This document shows, one piece after another, positions 1 to 9,600 of a stretch of 64,000 nt of DNA. The stretch covers positions 5,503,001 through 5,567,000 of the forward strand of contig CP007053.1 in NCBI GenBank assembly GCA_000242935.3, in the 5' to 3' direction. This DNA comes from Opitutaceae bacterium TAV5 (GTDB lineage Bacteria; Verrucomicrobiota; Verrucomicrobiia; Opitutales; Opitutaceae). The notes beneath the pieces were generated by a model that made no database searches, was not told the DNA's origin, and worked only from the letters and a program-made list of their open reading frames with translations. The stretch's first letter is position 1. Each line of letters starts with the position of its first letter. Position numbers and translations under genes: made by a program.

Positions 1-1474
1 GTGCGTCGTGAATTCGTTGATACATAGGGAAAAGTTTTGCATAGCGGTCCTGATTGGCTGGAACAGGCGCAACGGGATCAGCTTCGCGCAGGCATTGGCG
101 CACGGCTTCGCGTTCATCCCGGAAGGTTCCCGTGCCCACACCGGCGAGCAGGGCGGATCCGAAGGAGGCGTCACAGTTCTTGGGAATGGAAATTTTGCGG
201 CCAAAAACATCAGCGATGATTTGCCGCCAGAGCGGACTTTTCGCTCCACCGCCGATAAGGCGGATGTCGTTTACGGGAAGCTCCAGGCGTTCGATGGTTC
301 GGAAACAGTCGCGAAGCGAATAGACGACGCCCTCCAGCACCGCTCGCATGAAGTCGGCCTTGGTGTGGCGCATGGTGGCTCCGACGAAGCTGGCGCGGAG
401 TTTCGGATCCCAGTAGGGCGAGCGTTCTCCTTGCAGGTAGGGGTGGAAAAAGAGACCATCCGCCCCCGGCTTGGAACCTGCGGCAATATCATCCATGATC
501 TGGTAAATGCTGCGGTTTTCTCGACGCGCGGTTTCCTGTTCGGCGCCGCAAAACAAGTCGCGAAACCAGCGTTGGGCACGTGCCGCCGTGTTGGTGGCGG
601 CCACGGTAAACCAGACGCCTGGGATGACGTGCGAGTAGGTCAGCGTCCTGGAGTCGGGCACGGGCCGCGAAGTCATTACGTTGACGTTGCCGGCGGTGGC
701 CAGCTTGAGGATGCAACTTCCCGGTTCGAGTGCGCCCGCCGCGTAATCTTCCACAGCTACATCCGACGTGCCGCAAACGACGGGCACGCCGGCGGGCAAT
801 CCGAACTCGGTTGCTCCGGCTGGCGTAATTTTGCCGACAACATCGGTCGGTCTGGCGAGTGGTGGAAGGATTTTTGCCGGGATGCCGGCCAGCGCGCAAA
901 GCTCGGGCGACCAGTCCAGGCGGCTCATGTCAAAAAAGAGCGTCCCCTGGGCGTCGATCACATCGGTGCACCACTGCCCGGTGAGCCGCCAGCGCACGTA
1001 GTCTTTGACGAACATCATGTGCGCCGTCCGTCCGAGGACTTCGGGTTCATGGCGTTGCAACCATAGCATCTGTGGAAATGTCCAGGTTGGCGCGGCCACC
1101 TGGAGGGCGGTTCGGAAGATGAGATCGCCATGATTGCGGTTAAGTTCCTCTGCCTCGATAGCGGACCGGAGATCGGTCCACATGATGGTTGGACGCACAA
1201 TTTCCATGCGTTTGTTGAGCAGCACGGCGTTGTGCGTGGAGCCATCGAGCGCGATGCCGGTGATCGTGCGAAAGTCAACAACGCCGCGTTGGCGCATGCC
1301 CGCGAGAATGTCGCGAACGGCAGAGCACCAGTCCTCGGGATTTTGCTCCGCATGGCCGGGACGGGGATGGGCGGTTTCGTATTCGGAAAACCCTTCGTCG
1401 AGGATATGGCCGTCAACATCCATGGCGGTGATCTTGCAGCCGCTGGTGCCGATATCTATGCCGAGCAGAGTCAT
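1..1474 (-). CDS. xylB: Xylulokinase, FGGY family (3' end cut by window edge)
   Basis: Phosphorylates D-xylulose to xylulose 5-phosphate with ATP in the cytoplasm, feeding the pentose phosphate pathway. The minus-strand frame starts at the ATG at 1474 with MTLLGIDIGTSGCK, the FGGY N-terminal nucleotide-binding strand. HAEQNPEDW follows near residue 43, CGTSDVAVEDY near 232 with the probable catalytic Asp, GERSPYWDP near 346 and IGGGAKSPLWRQI near 404. About 491 codons are present without a stop, close to the usual 490-510, so only a few C-terminal residues are missing. It is the third gene of a run with pfkB and iolB, 49 bp after iolB. The substrate could be another ketose, since FGGY kinases vary, but the motif set is typical of XylB. 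Confidence 0.9.
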   Translation of the reverse strand, partial: MTLLGIDIGTSGCKITAMDVDGHILDEGFSEYETAHPRPGHAEQNPEDWCSAVRDILAGMRQRGVVDFRTITGIALDGSTHNAVLLNKRMEIVRPTIMWTDLRSAIEAEELNRNHGDLIFRTALQVAAPTWTFPQMLWLQRHEPEVLGRTAHMMFVKDYVRWRLTGQWCTDVIDAQGTLFFDMSRLDWSPELCALAGIPAKILPPLARPTDVVGKITPAGATEFGLPAGVPVVCGTSDVAVEDYAAGALEPGSCILKLATAGNVNVMTSRPVPDSRTLTYSHVIPGVWFTVAATNTAARAQRWFRDLFCGAEQETARRENRSIYQIMDDIAAGSKPGADGLFFHPYLQGERSPYWDPKLRASFVGATMRHTKADFMRAVLEGVVYSLRDCFRTIERLELPVNDIRLIGGGAKSPLWRQIIADVFGRKISIPKNCDASFGSALLAGVGTGTFRDEREAVRQCLREADPVAPVPANQDRYAKLFPMYQRIHDA

Positions 1475-1523
1475 TTGTTTGATGCCTGGATACAGGAGGG
1501 ACGCACGAGTTGGAGGGAACTGG

Positions 1524-2354
1524 CTACTTCAGGGCAGCTTCGTGGACCGGGTCGTTGACGCGTTTGAAACCGCGTGAATCGCCCGTCATGATCCACAGGA
1601 AATACATCGTGTAGCCGGGCGCGTTGACCGCCGGGTGATAGCCTTCGGGGATGACAATGGTGTCGTTGTCGCGGACGGTGTAGGCGGCGTCGATTGAAAA
1701 GTCGTCGCTGTAAATCTGCTGCAACCCGAATCCAGTCGGCGGGTTGAAGCGGAAAAAATACACCTCTTCCATGTCGAGTTCCACGGGAGGATTGTGGAAG
1801 TCGTGACGATGCGGAGGGTAGCTGCCCCAGTTACCCGAAGGCACCCAGGCTTCGCCTACGAAAAAGTGTCGCGAGGGGAATTTGTCATCAATCATGACGA
1901 TGGCGTCGCGGGCGTAGTTTTCCTTCCCAAGCGCCATTTTGCTTCCTCGGACTTGGTCCGGTGTGACAAGCGCGGGCTCTCCTGAAAAACCCGCCGCAGG
2001 CGATTCGCCGACGGCGATTTCGACATCGGTGGTCGCCGCAATTTCAAGCGAGTAACCAGGAGGACAATACACCGTGTGCGGATTTCCGGAAAACACATCG
2101 GGGCGTCCGCCGATTTCGCCGAAATCGGCCTCGCCAGCCTTAAACGTGCACTTGCCGCCTAGCAGGACGAAGACCATCTCCTTGCCGCCGGAGTCCCCCG
2201 TCCACGATTGCCCCTTGCCTAGCTTGAGAAGGGAAAACCCAGTCAGGTCCATGCCACGTTCGCCGATGCTGAAGATGCGGTTCAGTCCTTCCTTCGGCAG
2301 GCAGCGGATGCGATGGGCGGTGACGGCGGAGATTGGGGAGGGAGTGGTGTTCAT
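1524..2354 (-). CDS. iolB: 5-deoxy-glucuronate isomerase (IolB)
   Basis: IolB converts 5-deoxy-glucuronate to 5-dehydro-2-deoxy-gluconate in myo-inositol breakdown. The 276-aa protein has the family's double cupin fold. YPPHRHDFHN together with DMEEVYFFRF supplies metal-binding His and Glu residues, VIPEGYHPAVNAPGYTMYF is the conserved C-terminal cupin stretch, and it ends near the usual length of about 270. It sits between the PfkB kinase (36 bp upstream) and xylB, which suggests one transcript. No iolC, iolD or iolE is in view, so either the rest of the inositol pathway is elsewhere or the protein works on a related uronate. The KduI branch of the fold is the main alternative, but the length and motifs favour IolB. 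Confidence 0.85.
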   Translation of the reverse strand: MNTTPSPISAVTAHRIRCLPKEGLNRIFSIGERGMDLTGFSLLKLGKGQSWTGDSGGKEMVFVLLGGKCTFKAGEADFGEIGGRPDVFSGNPHTVYCPPGYSLEIAATTDVEIAVGESPAAGFSGEPALVTPDQVRGSKMALGKENYARDAIVMIDDKFPSRHFFVGEAWVPSGNWGSYPPHRHDFHNPPVELDMEEVYFFRFNPPTGFGLQQIYSDDFSIDAAYTVRDNDTIVIPEGYHPAVNAPGYTMYFLWIMTGDSRGFKRVNDPVHEAALK

Positions 2355-2390
2355 AGGTGATTCGGGTTGGGACTCTGGGCAGGTTAGAAA

Positions 2391-3350
2391 TCAGGCGGCG
2401 GACTGTTCGGTGTCGGCAGGCTGCCACGCATCGAGAGCGTGGTGCGCCTCCTCCAATGAAGGGATTCCGGTGCGCCCTCCGAGCGCCCGGCATTTTAGCG
2501 ATGCCGCCACGGTAGCGAAGCGCAGGCACTGTTCCATGTCGGGAGTTTTATCCGGGTGAGCGGTGAGTTGGCGAACGTAGCAGGCAGCGAACGCCCCGTG
2601 GAAGACATCGCCTGCTCCAGTCGTATCAACAACAGCCACCGGATACGCGGGCACGCGATGGAGGCGGGTTCCATCAAAACCGATGCAACCACCGGGACCA
2701 AGTGTAATGCCGGTCCAGACCGGGGCGATCGCATGCAGCTTCCGGATCGCCTCTTTGGGATCGTCCAGCCCGGTGAATTTTTTGGCGAAGATTTCGGAGG
2801 CGATGATGACCGTGCACAGGCGCATGAGCTTTTCGATCCCGTTGACCAGCGTGCCTGCGTCGAGCAGCACGGGGATGCCACGTTCACGAGCAATTTCGGC
2901 TGCGCGAATCGTAGCGCGCGTTTGATGACCGTCACAATGCAGGGCGCGGGCGGAGCCGATCAGTCCTTCGTCGATTTCGTTGGGTTCAAGCGGAGCCGCC
3001 GTGCCGTGACTCCATGCGATGGAGCGCCGGCCCGATCCGGCGTCGATCCAGGAAAAGCCGACCGCCGATCGTACCCCGCCCCGACGAACGAGCGTACGCG
3101 TATCAACTTTCTCGTGCGCAAATTCATCTCTGATGCGTTGCCCCTCTACATCGTCGCCGGTTACGCCCATAAAGGCCGTGCGCAGCCCAAGACGTGCTGC
3201 CGCGACGATAGCGGTTGCGGCGGGCCCTCCGCCTTGAGCCGTATATTCCCTGATCTCCACCTTGTCATCGACTGGAATGCGAGGAACCACGCAAAGCATG
3301 TCCCAGCCGCAATAGCCGATGCCAAGGATGTCAGTGATTGTCGTGGGCAT
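2391..3350 (-). CDS. PfkB-family carbohydrate kinase
   Basis: Cytoplasmic ribokinase-fold sugar kinase of 319 aa. The N-terminal substrate-side glycines (AQGGGPAATA, residues 39-48) and the C-terminal signature DTTGAGDVFHGAF with the catalytic Asp and anion hole are intact. It is the first gene of the pfkB-iolB-xylB run, so a role in the same sugar pathway is likely. With iolB beside it, 5-dehydro-2-deoxygluconate kinase (IolC) is possible, but the sequence lacks features that would fix the substrate, and KDG, fructose or sulfofructose kinase are alternatives. The start at 3350 has no Shine-Dalgarno on its own strand. A TGAGAA-rich site likely bound by the adjacent DeoR repressor lies about 90-125 bp upstream. 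Confidence 0.85.
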   Translation of the reverse strand: MPTTITDILGIGYCGWDMLCVVPRIPVDDKVEIREYTAQGGGPAATAIVAAARLGLRTAFMGVTGDDVEGQRIRDEFAHEKVDTRTLVRRGGVRSAVGFSWIDAGSGRRSIAWSHGTAAPLEPNEIDEGLIGSARALHCDGHQTRATIRAAEIARERGIPVLLDAGTLVNGIEKLMRLCTVIIASEIFAKKFTGLDDPKEAIRKLHAIAPVWTGITLGPGGCIGFDGTRLHRVPAYPVAVVDTTGAGDVFHGAFAACYVRQLTAHPDKTPDMEQCLRFATVAASLKCRALGGRTGIPSLEEAHHALDAWQPADTEQSAA

Positions 3351-3440
3351 GAAAGGAGGTGGTTGGTCGGAAACAGGTCAAGGCTTCCCGCGAAACAGGG
3401 AAGATGCCCTCCAGACATTTCATCTTTTGCTCACGGTCAA

Positions 3441-3474
3441 TGATAAATTATGAGAAAATTGAGAAAATTTGAGA
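3441..3474. promoter_or_regulatory. Putative DeoR operator upstream of pfkB-iolB-xylB
   Basis: AT-rich stretch with repeated TGAGA units. The 14-mer AAATTATGAGAAAA (3445-3458) recurs in reverse complement at 5438-5451, upstream of the PEP-CTERM gene. DeoR/GlpR-type repressors bind short repeats of this kind. Binding by the adjacent DeoR proteins is inferred. Confidence 0.5.
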
Positions 3475-3527
3475 CATGAATAAAGCCGAAATCTTCAATG
3501 AAATCGTAATTATTTATATATTAACAT

Positions 3528-4331
3528 TTAAAGAATTTTTACGGTGGTATTTCTCAATGCCTGCAAAATGTCCTTCGGCGGTTTCTGGTCGCTTACCATC
3601 GCATTTAGCTGGGGTAATTCGCAGACGCGGAACAAAGCCTCGCGTCCGAATTTAGAGCTGTCCGCCAGAAGAACAGGGGCACAGCGGCTGATCTGCCGGG
3701 CAAGAAATGCTGCGTGATCTTCATGAAAAGTAAAAACGCCGTTGGCGCTGACGCCCACGGCCGAGAAAAACACCTTGTTGATCCTTAGCGATTCGACGGT
3801 TTTCACCGCGATCCCTCCCAAGAACGAATGTAACTGCCCGTGATAGGTGCCGCCAATGCTGATCAGGGTCATCGACGGGGGGAATGAGGGGAATTCACCG
3901 ATGATGGAGCAGGAATTGGTGATGAGCGTCAGCCGTCCCGACTTGCTCCGGGCCACCTCCCGGGCCAGGTGGAGCGCCGTTGTGGACGAGTCAAGAAACA
4001 CCACATCGTCTTCCTCGATCAGGACCACTGCCTTGCGGGCGATCTCCTGCTTCGCCTCCGACTGGCGATTCATGCGATCCTCGAATCCGTAAGTAGCAGA
4101 CGACTCGGGCGACAGCGGTGCGAGGTATTCCACTCCACCATGGATTTTACTGACCAGGCGTGCTTCCGCCAGTTCGTCAATGTCCCGATGGATCGTCGGG
4201 ATGGAAACACCGAATTGTTTCTTCAGTTCGGCGATAGTGCAGTGCTCGCGCTTCCTGAGCAGTTCGAGAATCTCTCGCCTGCGCACCTGACTGGGTTTGT
4301 TGCCTGTTGAAATGTTCACGTTTGCCCACAT
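3528..4331 (-). CDS. DeoR/GlpR-family transcriptional repressor, copy 1
   Basis: 267-aa sugar-responsive regulator. Residues 14-70 form the DeoR winged helix (RRREILELLRKREHCTIAEL followed by FGVSIPTIHRDIDEL), and the rest is the DeoRC sugar-phosphate sensor with FLDSSTTALHLA and LADSSKFGREALF. It is closely related to the next gene: both keep the same N-terminal helix pattern, the same VFFSAVG core and FHEDHAAFL, so they are a tandem duplication. It lies directly upstream of the kinase-iolB-xylB run on the same strand and probably controls it. A short palindrome GAGAAcTTCTC lies immediately before its start and may allow autoregulation. Confidence 0.9.
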   Translation of the reverse strand: MWANVNISTGNKPSQVRRREILELLRKREHCTIAELKKQFGVSIPTIHRDIDELAEARLVSKIHGGVEYLAPLSPESSATYGFEDRMNRQSEAKQEIARKAVVLIEEDDVVFLDSSTTALHLAREVARSKSGRLTLITNSCSIIGEFPSFPPSMTLISIGGTYHGQLHSFLGGIAVKTVESLRINKVFFSAVGVSANGVFTFHEDHAAFLARQISRCAPVLLADSSKFGREALFRVCELPQLNAMVSDQKPPKDILQALRNTTVKIL

Positions 4332-4333
4332 GC

Positions 4334-4351
4334 TGAGAACTTCTCATATTT
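4334..4351. promoter_or_regulatory. Putative autoregulatory DeoR site
   Basis: GAGAAcTTCTC palindrome (4335-4345) within a few bases of the start codon of the first deoR gene. Read on the minus strand it contains ATATGAGAA, similar to the sites at 3441 and 5438. Its position would let a bound repressor block transcription or translation of deoR copy 1. Confidence 0.45.
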
Positions 4352-4400
4352 TTGCAATCTTGGTAAGTGGCAGGCCTGAAAAATGAGAAATCGCCTGGAG

Positions 4401-5195
4401 CTACAGAACCGTCGAGACTGATTTTTTGATGAACTCTAATGCCTGGGATGGCAGGCTGCTGTCGCCGACAAAGGTGTCGATGTCCCTCCACTCGCAAATT
4501 TTGAACAAAGCCTCGCGACCGAATTTGGAACTGTCGGCGAGAAAAACCCCCTTGCAGCGTTCCATCAGGCGCTTGAGAAAGGCGGCATGGTCTTCGTGGA
4601 ACGTGAACGCTCCACTGGCAGTAAAGCCCACTGCCGAAAAGAAGACCTTGTTGATGCGCAATGCCTCGACGGTTTGCATGGCGATTCCTCCGAGGAACGA
4701 GTGCAATTGGGCATGGTAGATACCACCAATCTGGATCAACGTGATGGATGGAGGAAAAGAGGGGAATTCGTTGATGACCGGTCCGGAGTTGGTGATGACG
4801 GTCAAACGCTTTTGTCTCAGCCCAGTCACCTCGCGCGCCAGATGCAGAACCGTTGTAGAGGAGTCGAAAAACACCACGTCATCCTCCTCCAGCAAGGCCA
4901 GTGCCTTGCGTGCTATTTCCTTTTTTGCCTTGAGTTGCCGGTGTAAACGAATCTCGAAATTGTCGGTAGCTGGCTGTTGTTTGGCGGCAGAACCGGGCCG
5001 AAATTTGATTCCACCATGAGTTTTGCTGGCCTGCTGGGTTTTAACCAGCGCATCGACATCCCGATAGATGGTCGGCACAGACACCCCGAACCGCTCCGTT
5101 AACTCGACAATGGTGCAGTGCTCGCGTTCTCCGAGCAACTTGAGGATCTCCTTTCTGCGTAACTGGCTGGGTTTGGTGACTGACGAAATGCTCAT
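4401..5195 (-). CDS. DeoR/GlpR-family transcriptional repressor, copy 2
   Basis: Second DeoR-type regulator, 264 aa from the ATG at 5195. A longer frame opens at 5237, but MSISSVTKPSQLRRKEIL lines up with the N-terminus of copy 1, so 5195 is preferred. Helix-turn-helix FGVSVPTIYRDVDAL, then the DeoRC domain with FFDSSTTVLHLA, VFFSAVGFTASGAFTFHED and LADSSKFGREALF. It is 69 bp upstream of copy 1 in the same orientation. The recognition helices differ only modestly (PTIYRDVDAL against PTIHRDIDEL), which suggests overlapping operators, while differences in the sensor half could give different inducers. Both proteins appear intact. Confidence 0.88.
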   Translation of the reverse strand: MSISSVTKPSQLRRKEILKLLGEREHCTIVELTERFGVSVPTIYRDVDALVKTQQASKTHGGIKFRPGSAAKQQPATDNFEIRLHRQLKAKKEIARKALALLEEDDVVFFDSSTTVLHLAREVTGLRQKRLTVITNSGPVINEFPSFPPSITLIQIGGIYHAQLHSFLGGIAMQTVEALRINKVFFSAVGFTASGAFTFHEDHAAFLKRLMERCKGVFLADSSKFGREALFKICEWRDIDTFVGDSSLPSQALEFIKKSVSTVL

Positions 5196-5437
5196 ACTTG
5201 GCGTGAGGCTGGTGAGTTGGTGGCTTTGTCGCAACATCCATCATAAATTGTAAAACAGCGGTCACTTGGATTATCCATCCTATTTACTATAAGCTATTTA
5301 AATAAGACTTATCCAAAAGATTCCATGGCATGGACACACTTGCCACCAGATACAGGACGCTGCTGGGCGAATGCCAAATCCAATCCAGGTCTCAGGCAAT
5401 GAAACTGCTTATCTCTTTGTGAGAGAATGGCATCTTG

Positions 5438-5464
5438 TTTTCTCATAATTTCTCAAAATTATCA
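5438..5464. promoter_or_regulatory. Putative DeoR operator upstream of the PEP-CTERM gene
   Basis: TTCTCATAATTTCTCAAAAT is the reverse complement of the repeated TGAGAA pattern seen before pfkB. A 14-bp exact match is shared with 3445-3458. It lies about 70-100 bp before the LamG/PEP-CTERM start and could place the exported-protein genes under the same repressor. Confidence 0.45.
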
Positions 5465-5534
5465 TTGACGTGTTTTCCGGATTCTCAAAAATGACCACGA
5501 CGTAAATGAAATCTTCAAACTATCCTCAATACCC

Positions 5535-6380
5535 ATGAAATCCAACTCCCGGTTCACCTCCTTTTCACCTCCTTCATTGTTGCCATTTTGGTGCATCTCC
5601 ACCGCCGTCATGGTAGCCTGCGTTAATCCGGCGTTTGCCCAGAAACTCGAAACCATCGCCCTGTATGACTTCAACGATCCTACGCGGCTGTTCAAAGATG
5701 TGAGTGGCAATAACCGACACCTAAGCGAGCAATCTGCAGTAAGCCAATCAACCACGGAATATAGCGGCGCGGCACCCACTACTGTCAGCGCCTATTTCAA
5801 CGGCACGCAGAACGGCGCTGCCAGAGAGATCAACTTCTCAAGCTATACCGCACTTACGTTCGACTGGTATATGAAAGCCAATCCGGCTGATCTGAGTACT
5901 GAGGGTGACAGCGGTCAGCGTGTGCTGCTTCAGACGGGGTTTCAAGAGGATGTAACGGGGGGAGTTTCGGTTTATCTTCGAAAAGAATCGGGGAATATCC
6001 TTCTCCGTGTTGTTCACCGCACGTCCACTGGGTGGATTGGGGCGCATTTTCTGCTGGACGATCTGTTATCATGGAATAACTACACGCTGACCATCGATAA
6101 TTCGAAGACGAGCAAGGACGACCATATATCCCTATTCATTAACGGCGTTTCCCAGACGGCCGTCTCAAGTACCTATACGGGGCTCGTGGGATCATTTGTA
6201 AGCGGCGGATATACGTATTTGGGTAACAATCAGGCCAAAAACCGCCCATTTATCGGCTATCTGCAGAACTTCGAAATTTACAGTGGCACTCCCATTCCTG
6301 AACCCGCGACGGCCGCCATGCTAATCGGGGTGGCTGCGGCAGTTCTAATGCTTGCGGGCCACCGCTACCGTTGTATGTGA
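5535..6380 (+). CDS. LamG-like domain protein with PEP-CTERM sorting signal
   Basis: 281-aa exported protein. A signal peptide ends near AFAQ (residues 33-36). The middle (about 40-250) has the beta-sandwich pattern of LamG/concanavalin-like lectins, with YDFNDPTRLFKDVSGNNRHL at its start and NNYTLTIDNS and GYLQNFEIYSG near its end. The tail is a PEP-CTERM signal: PIPEPATAAM, a hydrophobic helix, then HRYR. Such tails are processed by exosortase and are common in polysaccharide-making or -degrading bacteria, including Verrucomicrobia. No Shine-Dalgarno is visible. It opens the plus-strand glycan locus. Confidence 0.85.
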   Translation: MKSNSRFTSFSPPSLLPFWCISTAVMVACVNPAFAQKLETIALYDFNDPTRLFKDVSGNNRHLSEQSAVSQSTTEYSGAAPTTVSAYFNGTQNGAAREINFSSYTALTFDWYMKANPADLSTEGDSGQRVLLQTGFQEDVTGGVSVYLRKESGNILLRVVHRTSTGWIGAHFLLDDLLSWNNYTLTIDNSKTSKDDHISLFINGVSQTAVSSTYTGLVGSFVSGGYTYLGNNQAKNRPFIGYLQNFEIYSGTPIPEPATAAMLIGVAAAVLMLAGHRYRCM

Positions 6381-6660
6381 CGGCGCTGTCCCTTAGCGTT
6401 CTTTTCAAACGGATTCCCACTTTCTCTCCCTTCGACTTCTACTGAGTGTTCCGCTCACTGCTGGTTAGTATTACTTTGTTGAGTGGAAGCCGAAAATAAA
6501 ATCGTAATTATTTGATTTTAAAAGAATTAAGATGGAGTCGGCTCGATATTTGATGAGCTCTTAAGTCATTTAAAAATAATGAGTTATGACTTAATTATTC
6601 AAAGTGCCCTAAAGTAACAGAGTAATATTTTAGCCTGATTCGTTTAGCCTCCCGTTTATC
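6381..6660. other. Intergenic spacer with AT-rich promoter region
   Basis: 280 bp without a gene. The right half is AT-rich and probably holds the promoter of the large secreted protein. AAATCGTAATTATTT at 6499-6513 is an exact 15-bp repeat of 3501-3515, upstream of pfkB. No clear terminator is seen. Confidence 0.5.
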
Positions 6661-9600
6661 ATGCCTCCAAGCCTCTTCCCACAATGCATCTGCCGGGTTT
6701 TATTCCCGGTAGCATCAACTTTTGCCACCGTATTTTCCTTGCTTGCGACCGCTGGCGAGATTGAGGCAGATCTGCCACCCCTTAATGCGGAATACGATCC
6801 GCCGCGTCGCTGGGTTGCGTGGCAGGATTCGGAGATCGCCTCCATCAAGACATCCGAACCCGGACAGAAAGAAACCGATCCCGAAAAAACAACAACCGGC
6901 CTGCTCGACGGGAAACCTGCCACCTGCACACTCTTCAAAAACCTCAAAGGCAGCACCACCACGCTGACCTTCAAAAATCCCCGCGAAATTCGCCAGCTGG
7001 CCTTTGTGCAAGGTGGCTGGGGCGACTGGGCGCTTCCCCAAAAACTCAAACTTCGCATCGACGACAAGGACACCCTCGAAGTCACACTCCAAAACGCACC
7101 GGGCAAGATCCAGTCCATCTCACTCAACCGCACTCTCACCCAACTCGAAGTTCAAGTCCTCGATCTCTACAACGACGCCAAACGCATCCACCCCTGGGGT
7201 GGTTTTTCCGGCATCGGCGAAGCCCTCTTTGGAGTCAGCACCTGGAGCCTTCTTGAAAACCCCCTTCAAGACCACCAGCGCGACTTCCGGCTCACCATTG
7301 AAACTCCTGTCGCCACCACCGCCAACGCATGGCTTACGCTCGCCCAAATGCGTTTCGACCTTCCCTCCCTCTCGCTCCAGGCAGGCAAGCACACCTACAC
7401 CGTCTCGCTCGACACTCTTAAGCCCGCCGAGAACTATGGGTACGACATTCGTCCCCGCCACCTCGAAACCTTTGTTCTCAGCGGCCGGAGTGGCCACATC
7501 CCGGTTCGTCTTGAAGCCCTCGAACCGGTCCAGCCTCCCACCAGTGAAGATCAATGGGAAGGTCTCCCCCCGCTCGCCTTTCCCACCCGCCAGATCGACG
7601 GCAAGACCTGGACGGAAGGCCACAGTTTCCGCGCCGCCGGACGGTTCAGCAACTCCACCTACAACGGTCTCCTCAACGAAGTTGTCAGTGGCAACTGGTT
7701 TCGCGCTTACACAGCCAATGGAGACAGCCTGCATCGTCGCCAGGATTTTGACTTCGACATCGAAGGCTTCGAGAGCGACGCCACCGACAGCACCGGAGAA
7801 CTCTGGCGCGTCAAACGCAGCGCATGGAATCCCGAGCGCGAAAAAGTCGACGCCAACTGGGTGACCATGACTCTCGAACGCCGCGGCAAGGAAGGCGTTT
7901 CCGCCCGCATCATCACCGGTCTGCTCGCCCCCGGTTTTCTCATCGATACCCCCAAGACGTTGACTCTCAGTTCCCGCGGTGGCGGCAGTCTCCCCGTCCG
8001 CAGCGGCGCGCCCGACGAAGAGGAAGCCCGCTTCATGGTCCCTAACGCCACCAAGTCCGGCAAAGTCACCATCGGTCCTTCCGCCATTTTGACCAGCCAG
8101 GGGCTCCTCACCAAACCCCAGACAATCCACAATCTCCGCGAACCCTGGATCGTCGCCATCTGGGGCATCAGCGATGGCAAACCCACATTCTGGGGAGACA
8201 AGGCAGTCGGACTCCTCCTCACCGCCGACACCCAAGCTCCGATTCGATGGACACAAACAGGTCTTCGCCTCCCGCCTGCTCGTTGGGGTCTCAGCACCGC
8301 TTTTCATGGTCTTTTCAATGAAGGCTGGAACCCAAGCGATGTATCCACTCAGGCCAGGCAACTGGCCCGCATGTTGCGCGCTTATCCCGTGGAGTGCCAG
8401 GAGCACTATATCGTCGAAAATGATACCGTGCGTATCCACAACGAATTCCGCTATGAACGCTGGGGAATCCTCGCCTGGCAATCGTCCGACTATGCTCCGA
8501 TTCCCCCCATATTCAGTTGGGCTCGTGATTCGGTAAACTGGCGCGGCATCCCCTTCGGTGAACCCACTGCCACCAAAATCAATACCCCAATCGGCCCATT
8601 CCGCTGGGTTTCAGGAAACACCCTCGATTATACACTCCCCCTCATTCCCGCCCGACATGCCGCATGGCCACGGCGCGGAGAATTTGCTGACACCTATCAA
8701 GCGATGGAGAAGGAAATCCTTACCCAAATGGCATCTCCCGCCGCCCGCCCCACCAACCATCCTTGGGTCTCCGCCTACTATCACAAATGGACCCAATCCC
8801 TTCTCGGTGGCAGTTACTACAAACCCGAAGCCCTCCAAGCCACACTCGCCATGGCGCGTCCCAACCTGGAACGCATGTATGCGCCCTCATCCTGGCTCTT
8901 TCGCAAAGAACTGTTCACCGGTGAACCCTACGTCATGCGTGGATGGATCGACATGTCCACCCGCCCCGTCATGTTCGGCGACCCCAACTCCAACGTCGGC
9001 CAGGCCGCGTATTCGCTTTACCTCTACGCCCTCTATTCCGGCGACTGGGACATGGTTCGCCGATTCTGGCCGCGCATCATGGACACGTTGCGCATTTTTG
9101 AAGTCCTCAATGACTGGGCCATCCCCGGGACCACCTCCCGCGAAGCCGTCAAATACGGTTCCATCGACATGGATACCATCGCCTACGCAGGTGTCGCGGC
9201 CATGGAACGCATGGCTCGCGTCATCGGACGCACGGAAGACGCCGCCCGCATCGCCTACCTTCGCGCCAAAATTGCCGCGGCGACCGCCCTGCGTTTCAAT
9301 TTTCCCCGTTACCTTGATCCAGAGAACAAGCACCCTCGACTCTACGGAGTCGGTTTTGCCGAAGATGGCCCCGCCATTGAGCGCGCATCCACCAAAAACG
9401 GCACCGGCCTCGATCATGTCGCCATGTGCCTGACATGGACCGGTGAAATGCCCGAGATGTATGATTTCTACATCAACACTCTCAGCCCCGATTTCTTTAC
9501 CGGATTCCAGCGTGATCTGATGGACAAATACTTCAGCGATTGGCGTCAGATGCCCTTCAACCAAGTGCGCAGCGCCGCCCACATCGCCAACCGCGCCTGG

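Noticed and set aside
3351-3370. Perfect Shine-Dalgarno AAAGGAGGTGG on the plus strand
   Set aside because: No start codon or plausible gene follows on that strand; it is upstream of a minus-strand gene and probably chance.
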